Shown here: positions 7,424 to 17,320 of the stretch, one piece after another
Layout of the letters: every line of letters starts with the position of its first letter
Position numbering within the stretch: the stretch's first letter is position 1
Assembly (NCBI RefSeq): GCF_016598475.1
Contig: NZ_JAEMUX010000018.1
Coordinates: 60,122 to 124,121, forward strand
From: Streptomyces adelaidensis
Lineage (GTDB): Bacteria > Actinomycetota > Actinomycetes > Streptomycetales > Streptomycetaceae
Length of the DNA: 64,000 nt
Reading direction: 5' to 3'
Position numbers and translations under genes: made by a program
Notes under the pieces: model-generated
Database searches by the model: none
What the model saw: the letters and a program-made list of their open reading frames with translations, nothing else
Told to the model about the DNA's origin: nothing

Positions 7424-10014
7424 AGGCGCCGGAGGAGGGGGTGCCGGCTGCGGTCGGGGCGGCCGGAGCACAGGGTCTGTCGCGACGTGCCGCCGTGCAC
7501 GCGGCCTCCGGCGCTCGGCTCGGCCACGCGCATCCCCGACAGGAAGGGCCGACGGATCTGCGTCTAGTACCGCCGGCGTTGGCCGCGTGGGCGACGGCGG
7601 CTCTGATGGTGCACGCCTCTCCCGGGTGGGTCACGGGTGTGGTCGTGGTCTGTCTGGTTGTGGGAGTGGCCCTGCTGGTCATGGGGCGAGGGCGGGTACG
7701 GGTACGGGTACGACCCGGTGCCGGAGTCGGAGCCTGGACCATGGTCTCGGTCGCCGCCGTGCTGCTGTGCGCGGGTGCGGCTGCCGCGTCCGCCGGGCTG
7801 CACGGGGCGGATCTGCGGCGGGGTCCCGTGCCCGCCCTGGCCGGGCAGTACGCCCGGGTGAGCGCCGAGGTCGAGCTGACCTCCGATCCACGGCTCACCC
7901 GCCCCCGGATCAAGGGCAGCCACGCGGCCCCGACCGCCGTGCTCCTTCAGGCCGAGGTGCGACGGGTGAGAAGCCCGGACGGGACGGTCGTGGACACCCG
8001 GACTCCGGTGCTGGTCATCGTCGACGTGAACGGACGGGGACAGGCGGGCGCGGGTGACGGCGGAGGCGGGGGCTCCGGTGGTGGTCGTTCGCCATGGCTT
8101 TCCCTGTTGCCGTCCACACGGGTGCGGGTGGCGGCACAGGTCGTGCCGGCCATGGCCGGGGGAGACCGGGTGGCGGCCGTGTTGCGGGTGCGGGGCGGGG
8201 CCCCGGAGGTGGTGGCGGAGGCGAGTGCGGTGCAGCGGTTCGCGGGGCGGTTGCGGGAGGGGCTGCGGGAGGCGACCGACGGGCTGGACGCGGACGCGCG
8301 GGCGCTGTTGCCGGGGTTCGTCGTCGGGGACACCTCGCGGGTCACGGTCGAGTTGGACGAGGCTTTCAAGGCGACCGACCTCACGCATCTGCTCGCAGTG
8401 AGCGGGGCGAACTTCACGATTCTGCTGGCCCTGTTCATCGGACCGCCGGGGCTGGCCCAGCGGGCCGAGCGGCGGGGGCTCGCGCCCCGGCTCGGGATTC
8501 CGCTGCGGACGACCGCGCTGGCCGGTGGCGCGCTGACGCTCGGCTTCGTGATCGTGTGCCGGCCGGAACCGAGCGTGGTGCGGGCCGCGGCCTGCGGCTC
8601 GATCGCGCTGCTGGCCATCGCGACGGGACGCCGCAGGTCCCTCATCCCCGCGCTGGCGACGGCGGTTCTGCTGCTGGTGCTGTACGACCCGTGGCTGGCG
8701 CGTAGTTACGGCTTCCTGCTGTCGGTTCTCGCCACCGGGGCCCTGCTCACCCTCGCCCCGCGCTGGAGTGCGGCGCTCCAGCGGCGCCGGGTGCCGCCCC
8801 GCCCGGCCGAGGCGCTGGCGGCGGCGGGAGCCGCGCAGGCGGTGTGCGCGCCGGTCGTCGCCGTGCTGTCGGCCAAGGTGAGCCTGGTGGCGGTGCCGTG
8901 CAATCTGCTGGCGGAGTTCGCGGTGGCCCCGGCCACGGTGCTGGGGTTCGCCACGCTGGCGACGGCCCCGGTGGCGATGCCCGTGGCCGAGTGCCTCGCC
9001 TGGTGCGCGAGTTGGCCCGCCGGGTGGATCGCGGACATCGCCCGCACCGGGGCGTCCCTGCCCGGTGCCGGTGTGGACTGGCCGGGCAGTTGGACGGGTG
9101 CGCTGCTGCTCGCCCTCGTCACCGTGGTCGGCGTGGCGGTCGGGCGGCGGCTTATGAGCCATCCCTGGCTGGTCGGGGCGTGCCTGGTGGTGTTCCTGCT
9201 GGCCGTGGTGCAGCCACCGCCCCTGACCAGGGTGATCACGGGCTGGCCGCCGCCCGGCTGGCGGTTCGTGATGTGTGATGTGGGCCAAGGGGACGCGACC
9301 GTCCTCGCGGCGGGTGACGGCGCCGGGGTGGTCGTGGACGCCGGTCCCGATCCGGTGCTGGCCGACCGCTGTCTGACGGCGCTCGGCATCACCAGAGTCC
9401 CCCTCGTCGTCCTCACCCACTTCCACGCCGACCATGTGGCGGGGCTGCCGGGAGTGCTGCGGGGACGTTCGGTCGGGGCGATCGAGACGACCGGGTTCGA
9501 GGAGCCCGCCGACCAGGCCGAGTTCGTGCACAGACACGCGGCGGCCCGGCGGATTCCGGTGACACGGGCGGTGGCCGGGGAGGAGCGGCGCACGGGGAGC
9601 CTCGCGTGGCGGGTGCTGTGGCCGCCGGGTGCCGCGCCCGTGCCGGACGGGCCGAACGACGCCAGCGTGACCATGCTGGTCCGTGCGGCCGGGCTGACCC
9701 TGCTGCTCCTCGGCGACCTGGAACCGCCCGGTCAGCGGGAACTGGCGAGATCCCCCGAGGCCGCGGCGCTGGGAGCCGTGGACGTGGTGAAGGTCGCCCA
9801 TCACGGGTCGGCCTACCAGGACCCGGACCTGATACGCGCGATGGCACCCCGGCTGGCACTCATCTCGGTGGGCGCGGACAACTCGTACGGACATCCGGCC
9901 CCGAGCACGGTCGCGGCGCTGCGGGCCGGGGGCGCCACGGTGCTGCGTACGGACGAGGACGGCGCGATCGCCGTCGCGGGTACGGCGAAGGAGCTGCTGG
10001 TGGCGAGAGACTGA
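7420..10014 (+). CDS. comEC: ComEC/Rec2 family DNA-uptake channel protein
   Basis: An 864-residue polytopic membrane protein. An N-terminal region with membrane helices and a soluble DUF4131-like part is followed by the Competence domain (TDLTHLLAVSGANFTIL near residue 325 and many helices). It ends with a metallo-beta-lactamase-like domain containing LTHFHADHVAG (near 665) and VAHHGS. In transformable bacteria ComEC forms the inner-membrane channel for single-stranded DNA. Natural transformation is not established for Streptomyces, so the actual role here is open. It overlaps comEA by 4 nt. Confidence 0.92.
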   Translation: MKAPEEGVPAAVGAAGAQGLSRRAAVHAASGARLGHAHPRQEGPTDLRLVPPALAAWATAALMVHASPGWVTGVVVVCLVVGVALLVMGRGRVRVRVRPGAGVGAWTMVSVAAVLLCAGAAAASAGLHGADLRRGPVPALAGQYARVSAEVELTSDPRLTRPRIKGSHAAPTAVLLQAEVRRVRSPDGTVVDTRTPVLVIVDVNGRGQAGAGDGGGGGSGGGRSPWLSLLPSTRVRVAAQVVPAMAGGDRVAAVLRVRGGAPEVVAEASAVQRFAGRLREGLREATDGLDADARALLPGFVVGDTSRVTVELDEAFKATDLTHLLAVSGANFTILLALFIGPPGLAQRAERRGLAPRLGIPLRTTALAGGALTLGFVIVCRPEPSVVRAAACGSIALLAIATGRRRSLIPALATAVLLLVLYDPWLARSYGFLLSVLATGALLTLAPRWSAALQRRRVPPRPAEALAAAGAAQAVCAPVVAVLSAKVSLVAVPCNLLAEFAVAPATVLGFATLATAPVAMPVAECLAWCASWPAGWIADIARTGASLPGAGVDWPGSWTGALLLALVTVVGVAVGRRLMSHPWLVGACLVVFLLAVVQPPPLTRVITGWPPPGWRFVMCDVGQGDATVLAAGDGAGVVVDAGPDPVLADRCLTALGITRVPLVVLTHFHADHVAGLPGVLRGRSVGAIETTGFEEPADQAEFVHRHAAARRIPVTRAVAGEERRTGSLAWRVLWPPGAAPVPDGPNDASVTMLVRAAGLTLLLLGDLEPPGQRELARSPEAAALGAVDVVKVAHHGSAYQDPDLIRAMAPRLALISVGADNSYGHPAPSTVAALRAGGATVLRTDEDGAIAVAGTAKELLVARD

Positions 10015-10018
10015 AGTC

Positions 10019-10847
10019 ATGGATACCGCGGAACTGGACGCCTACCTTCGCCGCATCCGGGGCCGAGCACCCGGCCTGGCCCACCGTCGACGTACTGCGT
10101 GAGCTGCATCTGCGCCATCTGTGGGCGGTGCCGTTCGAGAACCTGTCGATCCACCTCGGAGAGGAGATCGTGCTGGAGGAGAAGCGGCTCCTCGACAAGG
10201 TCGTGGGGGAGCGCAGGGGCGGCTTCTGCTTCGAACTGAACGGACTGTTCGGGGCGTTGCTCGCGGCCCTGGGGTTCGACGTGACGCTGCTCGCGGCACG
10301 GGTGTACGGCGATGAGGGGCGGCTCGGCATCCCGTACGACCATCTCGCGCTGCGGGTACGGACGGTGGACGGGGGTGACTGGCTGGCCGACGTGGGGTTC
10401 GGGTCGAACAGCCACTATCCGCTGGACTTCGGGGGGCGCGGGGAGCAGGAGGATCCGGGCGGCACGTTCCGGGTGGCCGAGGCGGATCGGGAGAGCGGTG
10501 GGCGGGAGTTCGGGGACCTGGACATCTACCGGGACGGGACGCCCCAGTACCGGCTGGAGACGCGGCCCAGGGTGCTCGGTGACTTCGTGGCCGGGGCCTG
10601 GTGGCACAGCACCTCACCGGCCTCGCACTTCACCCGGTCCCTCGTCTGCTCCCGGGTCGCCGAGGACGGCGGACGGATCACCCTCAGCGGTCGCACCCTC
10701 ACGGTCACGTCGGCGGAGGGCGAGCGGGAGGTGACCGAGCCGGTGACGGATCGGGAGGTGCTGATGGCGTATCGGGAGCGGTTCGGGATGGAGCTGGAGC
10801 GGGTGCCGGAGGTGAGGGGCGGGGGAGGAGGGGGCACCGCGGTGTGA
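10019..10847 (+). pseudogene. nat: arylamine N-acetyltransferase with one-base frameshift near the start
   Basis: The natural start is the ATG at 10019, giving MDTAELDAYLRRI, the usual opening of actinobacterial NATs. After about 13 codons the frame must shift by one base to continue GAEHPAWPTVDVLREL and the rest of a full NAT domain. Removing one C at 10057/10058 restores the frame exactly. Downstream, the catalytic triad is present: Cys in RRGGFCFELN, His in YDHLALRV and Asp in ADVGFG. The enzyme would transfer acetyl from acetyl-CoA to arylamines. It is either a recent frameshift or a sequencing error; initiation inside the ORF would lose the first helix. Confidence 0.7.
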
Positions 10848-10877
10848 GGTGGGCCGGGGCCGGCGGAAAATGGGGGC

Positions 10878-11123
10878 GTGAGCGATGTGAGACATGTGCT
10901 GGTGCTGCCCGACCGTGACGCGGCGCAGGAGGCGGCGGAGGCGCTCGGGGAGCGGTTCGGGCTGGACGAGGAGCCGCGGTTGGTGCGGGACGCGCTGGCC
11001 GGGGAGGACGACGCGGAGGACGCGCAGTGGCTGGTGGTGCTGCGGGACGAGCGGGGTCGGCTGGATCCGGTGGCGTTGGACGAGTTCGCGGGGGAGTGGG
11101 AGGGGTGGCGGGAGGAGCCGTAG
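10878..11123 (+). CDS. small acidic hypothetical protein (81 aa)
   Basis: An 81-residue acidic protein starting with GTG (VSDVRHVLVLPDRDAA). It has a beta-alpha opening, a conserved-looking QWLVVLRDE segment and an ending rich in Glu and Trp. There is no signal peptide, membrane segment or metal motif. It lies 30 nt after the NAT gene and before holA. Strong third-position GC supports coding. I do not recognise a characterised family. Confidence 0.7.
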   Translation: MSDVRHVLVLPDRDAAQEAAEALGERFGLDEEPRLVRDALAGEDDAEDAQWLVVLRDERGRLDPVALDEFAGEWEGWREEP

Positions 11124-11195
11124 CGTTCCACTGGGTGCCGGGAAACCACCGGGTGGCTGTCGGGGGGTTCGTCGGGTGCGGGGCGGTGGGGGGTG

Positions 11196-11218
11196 CTCGC
11201 GAGGTTCCCCGCGCCCCT
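11196..11218 (+). repeat. repeat A, degenerate copy upstream of holA
   Basis: CTCGCGAGGTTCCCCGCGCC plus CCT is a diverged copy of the intergenic repeat whose core is GTCGCGCAGTTCCCCGCGCC followed by CCTGAAA. It sits in the gap between the 81-aa gene and holA. Confidence 0.5.
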
Positions 11219-11288
11219 GGCCGACGCGGGCGTGGGTGCGGGTGCGGGGCAGGGTGGGTTGTCGGTGGGGCGTGGGATGCTGTGCCTG

Positions 11289-12275
11289 ATGGCCAAGAAG
11301 ACTGCGAATGATGATCCTCTCGCCCCTGTGACGCTTGCCGTGGGCCAGGAGGACCTGCTGCTGGACCGTGCCGTGCGGGAGGTGGTGGCCGCCGCCAGGG
11401 CCGCCGATGCCGACACGGACGTACGTGATCTGTCCTCGGAGCAGTTGCAGCCCGGCACGCTCGCCGAGTTGACCAGTCCGTCGCTCTTCGCCGAGCGGAA
11501 GGTCGTGGTCGTACGCAATGCGCACGATCTTTCGGCCGACACGGTCAAGGACGTGAAGGCGTATCTCGGGGCGCCCGCCGAGGAGATCACCCTGGTGCTG
11601 CTGCACGCGGGCGGTGCCAAGGGGAAGGGGCTGCTGGACGCGGCGCGCAAGGTGGGGGCGCGGGAGGTGGCGTGCCCCAAGATGACCAAGCCGGGGGATC
11701 GGATGGCGTTCGTGCGGGGGGAGTTCCGGGCGCTCGGGCGGTCCGCCACGGCGGAGGCGTGCCAGACGCTCGTCGACGCGATCGGGAGTGATCTGCGGGA
11801 GCTCGCGGCCGCGGCGTCGCAGCTAACCGCGGATGTCGAGGGGACGATCGACGACGCGGTGGTCGGGCGGTACTACACCGGGCGGGCCGAGGCGTCGAGC
11901 TTCGAGGTGGCCGATCGGGCCGTCGAGGGGCGGGCGGCGGAGGCGTTGGAGGCGTTGCGGTGGTCGCTGGCGACGGGGGTGGCGCCGGTGTTGATCACCA
12001 GTGCGTTGGCTCAGGGGGTCCGGGCGATCGGGAAGCTGTCGTCGGCGCGGGGCGGGCGGCCGGCGGATCTTGCGCGGGAGTTGGGGATGCCGCCGTGGAA
12101 GATCGATCGGGTGCGGCAGCAGATGCGGGGGTGGACTCCGGATGGGGTCGCCGTTGCGTTGCGGGCTGTGGCTGAGGCTGATGCGGGGGTCAAGGGTGGG
12201 GGGGACGATCCTGAGTACGCGTTGGAGAAGGCGGTTGTGGTGATTGCTCGGGCTGCGCGGTCTCGTCGGGGGTGA
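11289..12275 (+). CDS. holA: DNA polymerase III delta subunit
   Basis: A 328-residue clamp-loader subunit. The N-terminal AAA+-like domain (LAVGQEDLLLDRAVREVV, LFAERKVVVVRNAHDLS) lacks a Walker A motif, as expected for delta, which opens the sliding clamp but does not hydrolyse ATP. The C-terminal part contains the helical collar (MPPWKIDRVRQQMRGW). The ATG at 11289 (MAKKTAND) fits the family start; a longer in-frame extension upstream runs into a repeat element and is not believed. No clear ribosome binding site is seen, so the mRNA may be leaderless. Confidence 0.93.
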   Translation: MAKKTANDDPLAPVTLAVGQEDLLLDRAVREVVAAARAADADTDVRDLSSEQLQPGTLAELTSPSLFAERKVVVVRNAHDLSADTVKDVKAYLGAPAEEITLVLLHAGGAKGKGLLDAARKVGAREVACPKMTKPGDRMAFVRGEFRALGRSATAEACQTLVDAIGSDLRELAAAASQLTADVEGTIDDAVVGRYYTGRAEASSFEVADRAVEGRAAEALEALRWSLATGVAPVLITSALAQGVRAIGKLSSARGGRPADLARELGMPPWKIDRVRQQMRGWTPDGVAVALRAVAEADAGVKGGGDDPEYALEKAVVVIARAARSRRG

Positions 12276-12281
12276 CTTTTT

Positions 12282-12372
12282 CGCCCCCGCCGCCCCTACC
12301 CGTCCCTCCCCCCCGCTCGGCTTCGCTCGAGCGGGGGGACCCCCATCCAGGCGCTGCGCCCCTTCGACCCCC
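12282..12372 (+). repeat. repeat B, copy 1 (3' of holA)
   Basis: A GC-rich element beginning CGCCCCCGCCGCCCCTACCC and containing a strong hairpin (CCCCCCGCTC with GAGCGGGGGG around a ggcttcgctc loop), ending CTGCGCCCCTTCGACCCC. Nearly the same sequence follows rsmE (32671-32760), and a shortened one lies at 40884-40941. Each is followed by repeat A within about 150 bp. Confidence 0.7.
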
Positions 12373-12430
12373 TTCAGCGCCTTATAGCTCGGGGGTTCTG
12401 TGCGTTGGCGGGTGCGGGTGCTTCGTGGTT

Positions 12431-12454
12431 GATCGCGCAGTTCCCCGCGCCCCT
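12431..12454 (+). repeat. repeat A, copy between holA and rpsT
   Basis: GATCGCGCAGTTCCCCGCGC followed by CCCT, preceded by a GGTGCGGG-type flank. One of about nine related copies in this window. Confidence 0.65.
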
Positions 12455-12688
12455 AAAAAGAGCGCTGCGGCCGCCCTGCTTTGAAAGTGATCTCGGAAAA
12501 GTATCCCCGGAAATGCCGAAAGCCCCGCCCCCACCCCGGGGAAGGGGCGGCGGACAGGGGTCGGGTCGAGATGGTGGACCTGTACCCGCGTGGCGAACGC
12601 AGTCGCGTACGGGTCCGGGGGGCCGGGTGGGAGCGGATGAGAGAGGGCCCGCTCTGGGTCCAGCCGGCGGTCAGATCAGAGGCGGAAC

Positions 12689-12955
12689 TCAGCCCTTGAG
12701 GGCGACGACCTTGGAAGCAAGCGCCGACTTCTTGTTGGCGGCCTGGTTCTTGTGGATGACACCCTTCGAGACGGCCTTGTCGAGCTGACGCGCGGCAGCG
12801 CGCTGGTACTCGGTGGCCTTCTCGACGTCACCCGCGGCAGTGGCCTCACGGGCCTTGCGGATGGCGGTCTTGAGCGACGACTTGACGGCCTTGTTGCGAA
12901 GGCGCGCCTTCTCGTTGGTCTTGTTCCGCTTGATCTGGGACTTGATGTTCGCCAC
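12689..12955 (-). CDS. rpsT: 30S ribosomal protein S20
   Basis: An 88-residue, Lys/Arg-rich protein starting [20 protein letters not shown], the S20 signature; it binds 16S rRNA in the small subunit. It uses a GTG start at 12955 with AGAGG 7 nt upstream. It is divergent from lepA, an arrangement shared across Streptomyces. Confidence 0.97.
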   Translation of the reverse strand: MANIKSQIKRNKTNEKARLRNKAVKSSLKTAIRKAREATAAGDVEKATEYQRAAARQLDKAVSKGVIHKNQAANKKSALASKVVALKG

Positions 12956-13207
12956 GAATGAGCCTCTTCAGCTACAGGTGTACGAGGAATGTACGAGGAC
13001 ATGCCTCAGGCACCTTGATTTTTTTGGGATGTACCTCTTGCTGAGAGGGCATGAGGCACAGCCATCCACGGTACCAGCCGCCCTCGGGTCGGCCCAAACC
13101 GGTCGCAGCCCTCCGCCCATGGGACCATGGTGCCTACGTACAGACCCGCTAGATCCGACCCGAGACCCCGCAGACGGCTGCGGACACCTCAAGAATCAGG
13201 ACCCTGC

Positions 13208-15076
13208 GTGCCCGCGATCCCTAGCCATGTGCCCGAGCCGAGCCGTACCGACCCGGCTCTGATCCGCAATTTCTGCATCATCGCGCACATCGACCACGGC
13301 AAGTCCACGCTCGCCGACCGGATGCTCCAGCTGACCGGGGTGGTCGACCAGCGGCAGATGCGCGCCCAGTACCTCGACCGCATGGACATCGAGCGCGAGC
13401 GCGGTATCACGATCAAGTCCCAGGCGGTGCGTCTGCCCTGGGCGCCGACCACCGAGCCGGGCAACACGCACATCCTCAACATGATCGACACCCCCGGGCA
13501 CGTCGACTTCACGTACGAGGTCTCGCGGTCGCTCGCGGCGTGTGAGGGGACCGTTCTTCTCGTCGACGCCGCCCAGGGCATCGAGGCGCAGACCCTCGCC
13601 AACCTCTACCTGGCGATGGAGAACGACCTCAAGATCATCCCCGTACTGAACAAGATCGACCTGCCGGCCGCCCAGCCGGAGAAGTTCTCCGAGGAGCTCG
13701 CCAACCTCATCGGCTGCCAGCCGGAGGACGTGCTCAAGGTCTCGGCCAAGACCGGCCTCGGTGTGGACGCGCTGTTGGACCGGGTCGTCCGTGACGTCCC
13801 GGCCCCGGTCGGCGTCAAGGACGCCCCCGCCCGCGCGATGATCTTCGACTCGGTCTACGACTCCTACCGGGGCGTGGTCACCTACGTCCGTGTCATCGAC
13901 GGCCAGCTCAACAAGCGCGAGCGCATCAAGATGATGTCGACCGGCGCCACCCACGAGCTCCTCGAGATCGGCGTCTCGTCCCCCGAGATGACGCCGGCCG
14001 ACGGCATCGGCGTCGGCGAGGTGGGCTACATCATCACCGGCGTGAAGGACGTCCGTCAGTCCAAGGTCGGTGACACGATCACCAGCAAGGAGAAGGGCGC
14101 CACCGAGGCTCTCGGCGGGTACAAGGACCCCAAGCCGATGGTCTTCTCCGGCCTCTATCCGCTGGACGGCTCGGACTACCCCGACCTCCGCGAGGCGCTG
14201 GACAAGCTCCAGCTCAACGACGCCGCCCTGGTCTACGAGCCGGAGACGTCCGCGGCCCTCGGCTTCGGTTTCCGCGTCGGCTTCCTGGGGCTGCTGCACC
14301 TCGACGTCATCCGTGAGCGCCTGGAGCGCGAGTTCAACCTCGAACTCATCGCCACCGCGCCCAACGTGGTCTACCGCGTGATCATGGAGGACGGGAAGGA
14401 GCACACGGTCACCAACCCGAGCGAGTTCCCCGAGGGCAAGATCGACAAGGTCTTCGAGCCGGTCGTCCGGGCCACGATCCTCGCTCCCAGCGAGTTCATC
14501 GGCTCGATCATGGAGCTCTGCCAGACCCGTCGCGGCACCCTCCTCGGCATGGACTACCTCTCCGAGGACCGCGTCGAGATCCGCTACACGCTCCCCCTGG
14601 CCGAGATCGTCTTCGACTTCTTCGACAACCTGAAGTCCAAGACCCGCGGCTACGCCTCCCTGGACTACGAGCCCACCGGCGAGCAGGACGCCCAGCTGGT
14701 CAAGGTCGACATCCTGCTGCACGGCGACCGTGTCGACGCCTTCTCCGCGGTCACCCACAAGGACGCGGCCTACGTGTACGGCGTGCGGCTCGTCGCCAAG
14801 CTGCGCGAGCTGATCCCGCGCCAGGCCTTCGAGATTCCGATCCAGGCCGCCATCGGCTCCCGGGTGATCGCCCGCGAGACCATCCGCGCGATCCGCAAGG
14901 ACGTCCTCGCCAAGTGCTACGGCGGTGACATCTCCCGGAAGCGAAAGCTGTTGGAGAAGCAGAAGGAAGGCAAGAAGCGCATGAAGATGGTGGGCTCTGT
15001 GGAGGTTCCGCAGGAGGCCTTCATCGCCGTGCTGTCCAGTGACGAGAGCGCCGGCGGTGGCAAGGGCAAGAAGTAG
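13208..15076 (+). CDS. lepA: elongation factor 4 (LepA)
   Basis: A 622-residue translational GTPase that back-translocates ribosomes or aids initiation under stress. Visible motifs are the P-loop AHIDHGKST near residue 30, the switch II region [14 protein letters not shown] (base recognition), and the LepA-specific C-terminal domain ending in [16 protein letters not shown]. The GTG at 13208 gives [16 protein letters not shown], matching the family start; longer upstream extensions are not conserved. A strong terminator hairpin follows at 15111-15140. Confidence 0.96.
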   Translation: MPAIPSHVPEPSRTDPALIRNFCIIAHIDHGKSTLADRMLQLTGVVDQRQMRAQYLDRMDIERERGITIKSQAVRLPWAPTTEPGNTHILNMIDTPGHVDFTYEVSRSLAACEGTVLLVDAAQGIEAQTLANLYLAMENDLKIIPVLNKIDLPAAQPEKFSEELANLIGCQPEDVLKVSAKTGLGVDALLDRVVRDVPAPVGVKDAPARAMIFDSVYDSYRGVVTYVRVIDGQLNKRERIKMMSTGATHELLEIGVSSPEMTPADGIGVGEVGYIITGVKDVRQSKVGDTITSKEKGATEALGGYKDPKPMVFSGLYPLDGSDYPDLREALDKLQLNDAALVYEPETSAALGFGFRVGFLGLLHLDVIRERLEREFNLELIATAPNVVYRVIMEDGKEHTVTNPSEFPEGKIDKVFEPVVRATILAPSEFIGSIMELCQTRRGTLLGMDYLSEDRVEIRYTLPLAEIVFDFFDNLKSKTRGYASLDYEPTGEQDAQLVKVDILLHGDRVDAFSAVTHKDAAYVYGVRLVAKLRELIPRQAFEIPIQAAIGSRVIARETIRAIRKDVLAKCYGGDISRKRKLLEKQKEGKKRMKMVGSVEVPQEAFIAVLSSDESAGGGKGKK

Positions 15077-15110
15077 CCACCGGTCACCCCCGGGAACTGG
15101 GGCGGAGTGC

Positions 15111-15140
15111 GGGCCCGTCGCGTTTCGGCGCGACGGGCCC
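15111..15140 (+). terminator. lepA terminator hairpin
   Basis: GGGCCCGTCGCG (15111-15122) and CGCGACGGGCCC (15129-15140) form a perfect 12-bp stem with a 6-nt loop, 35 nt after the lepA stop. There is no T-run, as is common in Streptomyces. Confidence 0.75.
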
Positions 15141-15235
15141 GCATGCGTTCGTGCGGTCGTTCTCGGTGGAAAGTGACGGCCCGCCGCCCCTTACGAACGG
15201 GCGGGCCGGGCTTTACTCTGATCACCACTCGCTAG

Positions 15236-15250
15236 TTACTCGTGAGTTAA
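15236..15250. promoter_or_regulatory. candidate operator upstream of acyl-CoA ligase
   Basis: TTACTCGTGAGTTAA contains the inverted repeat ACTC-gt-GAGT flanked by T/A bases, about 110 nt before the ligase start. It is relatively AT-rich and resembles operators of TetR-type fatty-acid regulators in layout. The binding protein is unknown. Confidence 0.35.
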
Positions 15251-15361
15251 ACAACAGCCGCTTTGAGCCAGCCGCACAGTTCTGAGCACACAGTCCTTGA
15301 GCACCAGTCCTTGAGCACAGTCGATGAGCCAGCCGCACTGTCGCGGGCCCCGGAGGATGTC

Positions 15362-17239
15362 GTGAGCGACACACAGACCCTGATCGAGAACCGTCCGCCG
15401 TCCATGGCGGCCCTCTTCCTGGAGCGCGTGGCGGCCACGCCCGATGCCGAGGCATTCCGCTACCCCGTGCCGTCGGCCTCCGGCCAGGGGCCCTCGGACT
15501 GGAAGCCGCTGACCTGGGCGCAGGCCGCCGAGCGGGTCAACGCCGTCGCGGCCGGGCTGGTCGAACTGGGGGTACGGCCCGAGGAGCGCGTCGCGCTGTC
15601 CTCCGCCACCAGGATCGAGTGGATCCTGTGCGACCTCGGCATCATGTGCGCGGGCGCCGCCAACACCACGGTCTACCCGTCGACGAACGCCGACGAATCC
15701 GCGTACATCCTGTCCGACTCCGGCAGCAAGGTCCTCATCGCGGAGAACGCCGAGCAGCTCGCCAAGGCGCGCGAGAAGAAGGCCGACCTGCCCGAGCTGA
15801 CGTATGTGATCGTCATCGACCCCGAGGGCGCCGACCTCTCGGAGGACTGGATCCTCTCCCTGGCCGAGCTGGAGGAGCGCGGCGCCGCGTACCTGGAGAA
15901 GAAGCCCGACCTGATCAAGGAGAAGGTCGGCGCGATCACCAAGGACCAGCTCGCCACCCTCATCTACACCTCGGGCACCACCGGCCGCCCCAAGGGCGTC
16001 CGCCTCCCGCACGACAACTGGGCGTACATGGCGAAGGCCATCGCGGCGACCGGCCTGCTCAATGCGGAGGACGTGCAGTACCTGTGGCTGCCGCTCGCGC
16101 ACGTCATGGGCAAGGTGCTCCTCGCGGGGCACATCGAGGTCGGGCACATCACCGCCGTCGACGGCCGCGTCGACAAGATCATCGAGAATCTGCCGGTCGT
16201 GCAGCCGACGTACATGGCGGCCGTGCCCCGTATCTTCGAGAAGGTCTACAACGGCGTCGTCGCCAAGGCCCGCGCGGGCAGCCCGGCGAAGTACAAGATC
16301 TTCCAGTGGGCGGCCGGGGTCTCCCGCGAGTACGCCAAGGCCAGCCAGGACAACTTCCGGCGCACCGGCACCGCGTCGGTTCCGTTCGCGCTGGAGGCCA
16401 AGCACAAGGTCGCCGACGCGCTGGTCTACAAGAAGCTGCGCGAGGCCTTCGGCGGCCGCCTGCGGGCGTGCATCTCCGGCTCGGTCGCGCTGGCGCCCGA
16501 GATCGGCTTCTTCTTCGCCGGCGCGGGCATCCCCATCCTGGAGGGTTACGGTCTGACCGAGTCCTCCGCCGCCTCCTTCCTCAACCCCGGGGAGGCGTAC
16601 CGCACGGGTACGGTCGGCAAGCCGCTCCCCGGCACCGAGGTGCGCATCGCGGACGACGGCGAGATCCTGCTGCGCGGGCCCGGCGTCATGGAGGGCTACC
16701 ACGGGCTGCCCGAGAAGACCGCCGAGGTGCTGGAGGCCGACGGCTGGTTCCACACCGGTGACATCGGCGAGCTGTCGCCCGACGGGTATCTGCGGATCAC
16801 CGACCGCAAGAAGGACCTGTTCAAGACATCCGGCGGCAAGTACATCGCGCCGACCGAGATCGAGGGCCAGTTCAAGTCGCTGTGCCCCTTCACCTCCAAC
16901 GTCATGGTGCTCGGCGCCGACCGCAACTTCTGCGCCGCCCTCATCGCCCTCGACGAGGCCTCCATCCAGGGCTGGGCCGCGGACAACGGGCTCGCGGGCA
17001 AGTCGTACGAGGAGGTCATCGCGGCGCCGGCGACGGTGGCGCTCGTGGAGGGTTACATCAAGCAGCTCAACGAGGGGCTGCAGCGGTGGCAGACGATCAA
17101 GAAGTTCCGGTTGCTGCCGCGGGACCTGGATGTCGAGCACGGTGAGCTGACGCCGAGCCTGAAGCTGAAGCGGCCCGTGGTGGAGAAGGAGTACGTGCAC
17201 CTCATCGAGGACATGTACGCGGGGGCTCGGGAGAAGTAG
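15362..17239 (+). CDS. AMP-dependent long-chain acyl-CoA synthetase
   Basis: A 625-residue adenylate-forming enzyme that activates fatty acids to acyl-CoA through acyl-AMP. It has the A3 P-loop YTSGTTGRPKGVRL near residue 203, GYGLTESSA (A5), GWFHTGDIG (A7) and TDRKKDLFKTSGGKYIAP (A8), the layout of bacterial FadD and bubblegum-type ligases. The GTG at 15362 follows GGAGG by 5 nt and is a better start than the TTG at 15263. The chain-length preference cannot be read from the sequence. Confidence 0.93.
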   Translation: MSDTQTLIENRPPSMAALFLERVAATPDAEAFRYPVPSASGQGPSDWKPLTWAQAAERVNAVAAGLVELGVRPEERVALSSATRIEWILCDLGIMCAGAANTTVYPSTNADESAYILSDSGSKVLIAENAEQLAKAREKKADLPELTYVIVIDPEGADLSEDWILSLAELEERGAAYLEKKPDLIKEKVGAITKDQLATLIYTSGTTGRPKGVRLPHDNWAYMAKAIAATGLLNAEDVQYLWLPLAHVMGKVLLAGHIEVGHITAVDGRVDKIIENLPVVQPTYMAAVPRIFEKVYNGVVAKARAGSPAKYKIFQWAAGVSREYAKASQDNFRRTGTASVPFALEAKHKVADALVYKKLREAFGGRLRACISGSVALAPEIGFFFAGAGIPILEGYGLTESSAASFLNPGEAYRTGTVGKPLPGTEVRIADDGEILLRGPGVMEGYHGLPEKTAEVLEADGWFHTGDIGELSPDGYLRITDRKKDLFKTSGGKYIAPTEIEGQFKSLCPFTSNVMVLGADRNFCAALIALDEASIQGWAADNGLAGKSYEEVIAAPATVALVEGYIKQLNEGLQRWQTIKKFRLLPRDLDVEHGELTPSLKLKRPVVEKEYVHLIEDMYAGAREK

Positions 17240-17295
17240 CGCGGGCGGAACGGGGGTGCGGGGGCTGGTGGGCGGCCGCGGATTCGTCGTGGCTT

Positions 17296-17315
17296 GTCGC
17301 GCAGTCCCCGCGCCC
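17296..17315 (+). repeat. repeat A, one-base-deleted copy after the ligase
   Basis: GTCGCGCAGTCCCCGCGCCC lacks one T of the core. It lies between the convergent ligase and response-regulator genes. Confidence 0.55.
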
Positions 17316-17320
17316 ATGGC

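Larger units (their letters stand above)
12276..12688. other. 413-bp intergenic region between convergent holA and rpsT
   Basis: No gene is supported here. It holds repeat B (12282-12372), repeat A (12431-12454) and, near the rpsT end, GC-rich stems: CCGCCCC (12526-12532) with GGGGCGG (12544-12550), and an AGAG/CTCT stem near 12642-12656. These could terminate transcription of rpsT on the minus strand. Confidence 0.6.

Noticed and set aside
7420..10014. Complete natural-competence system
   Set aside because: Only comEA and comEC are present; no pilus, pseudopilin or ComF genes are in the window, so competence cannot be claimed.
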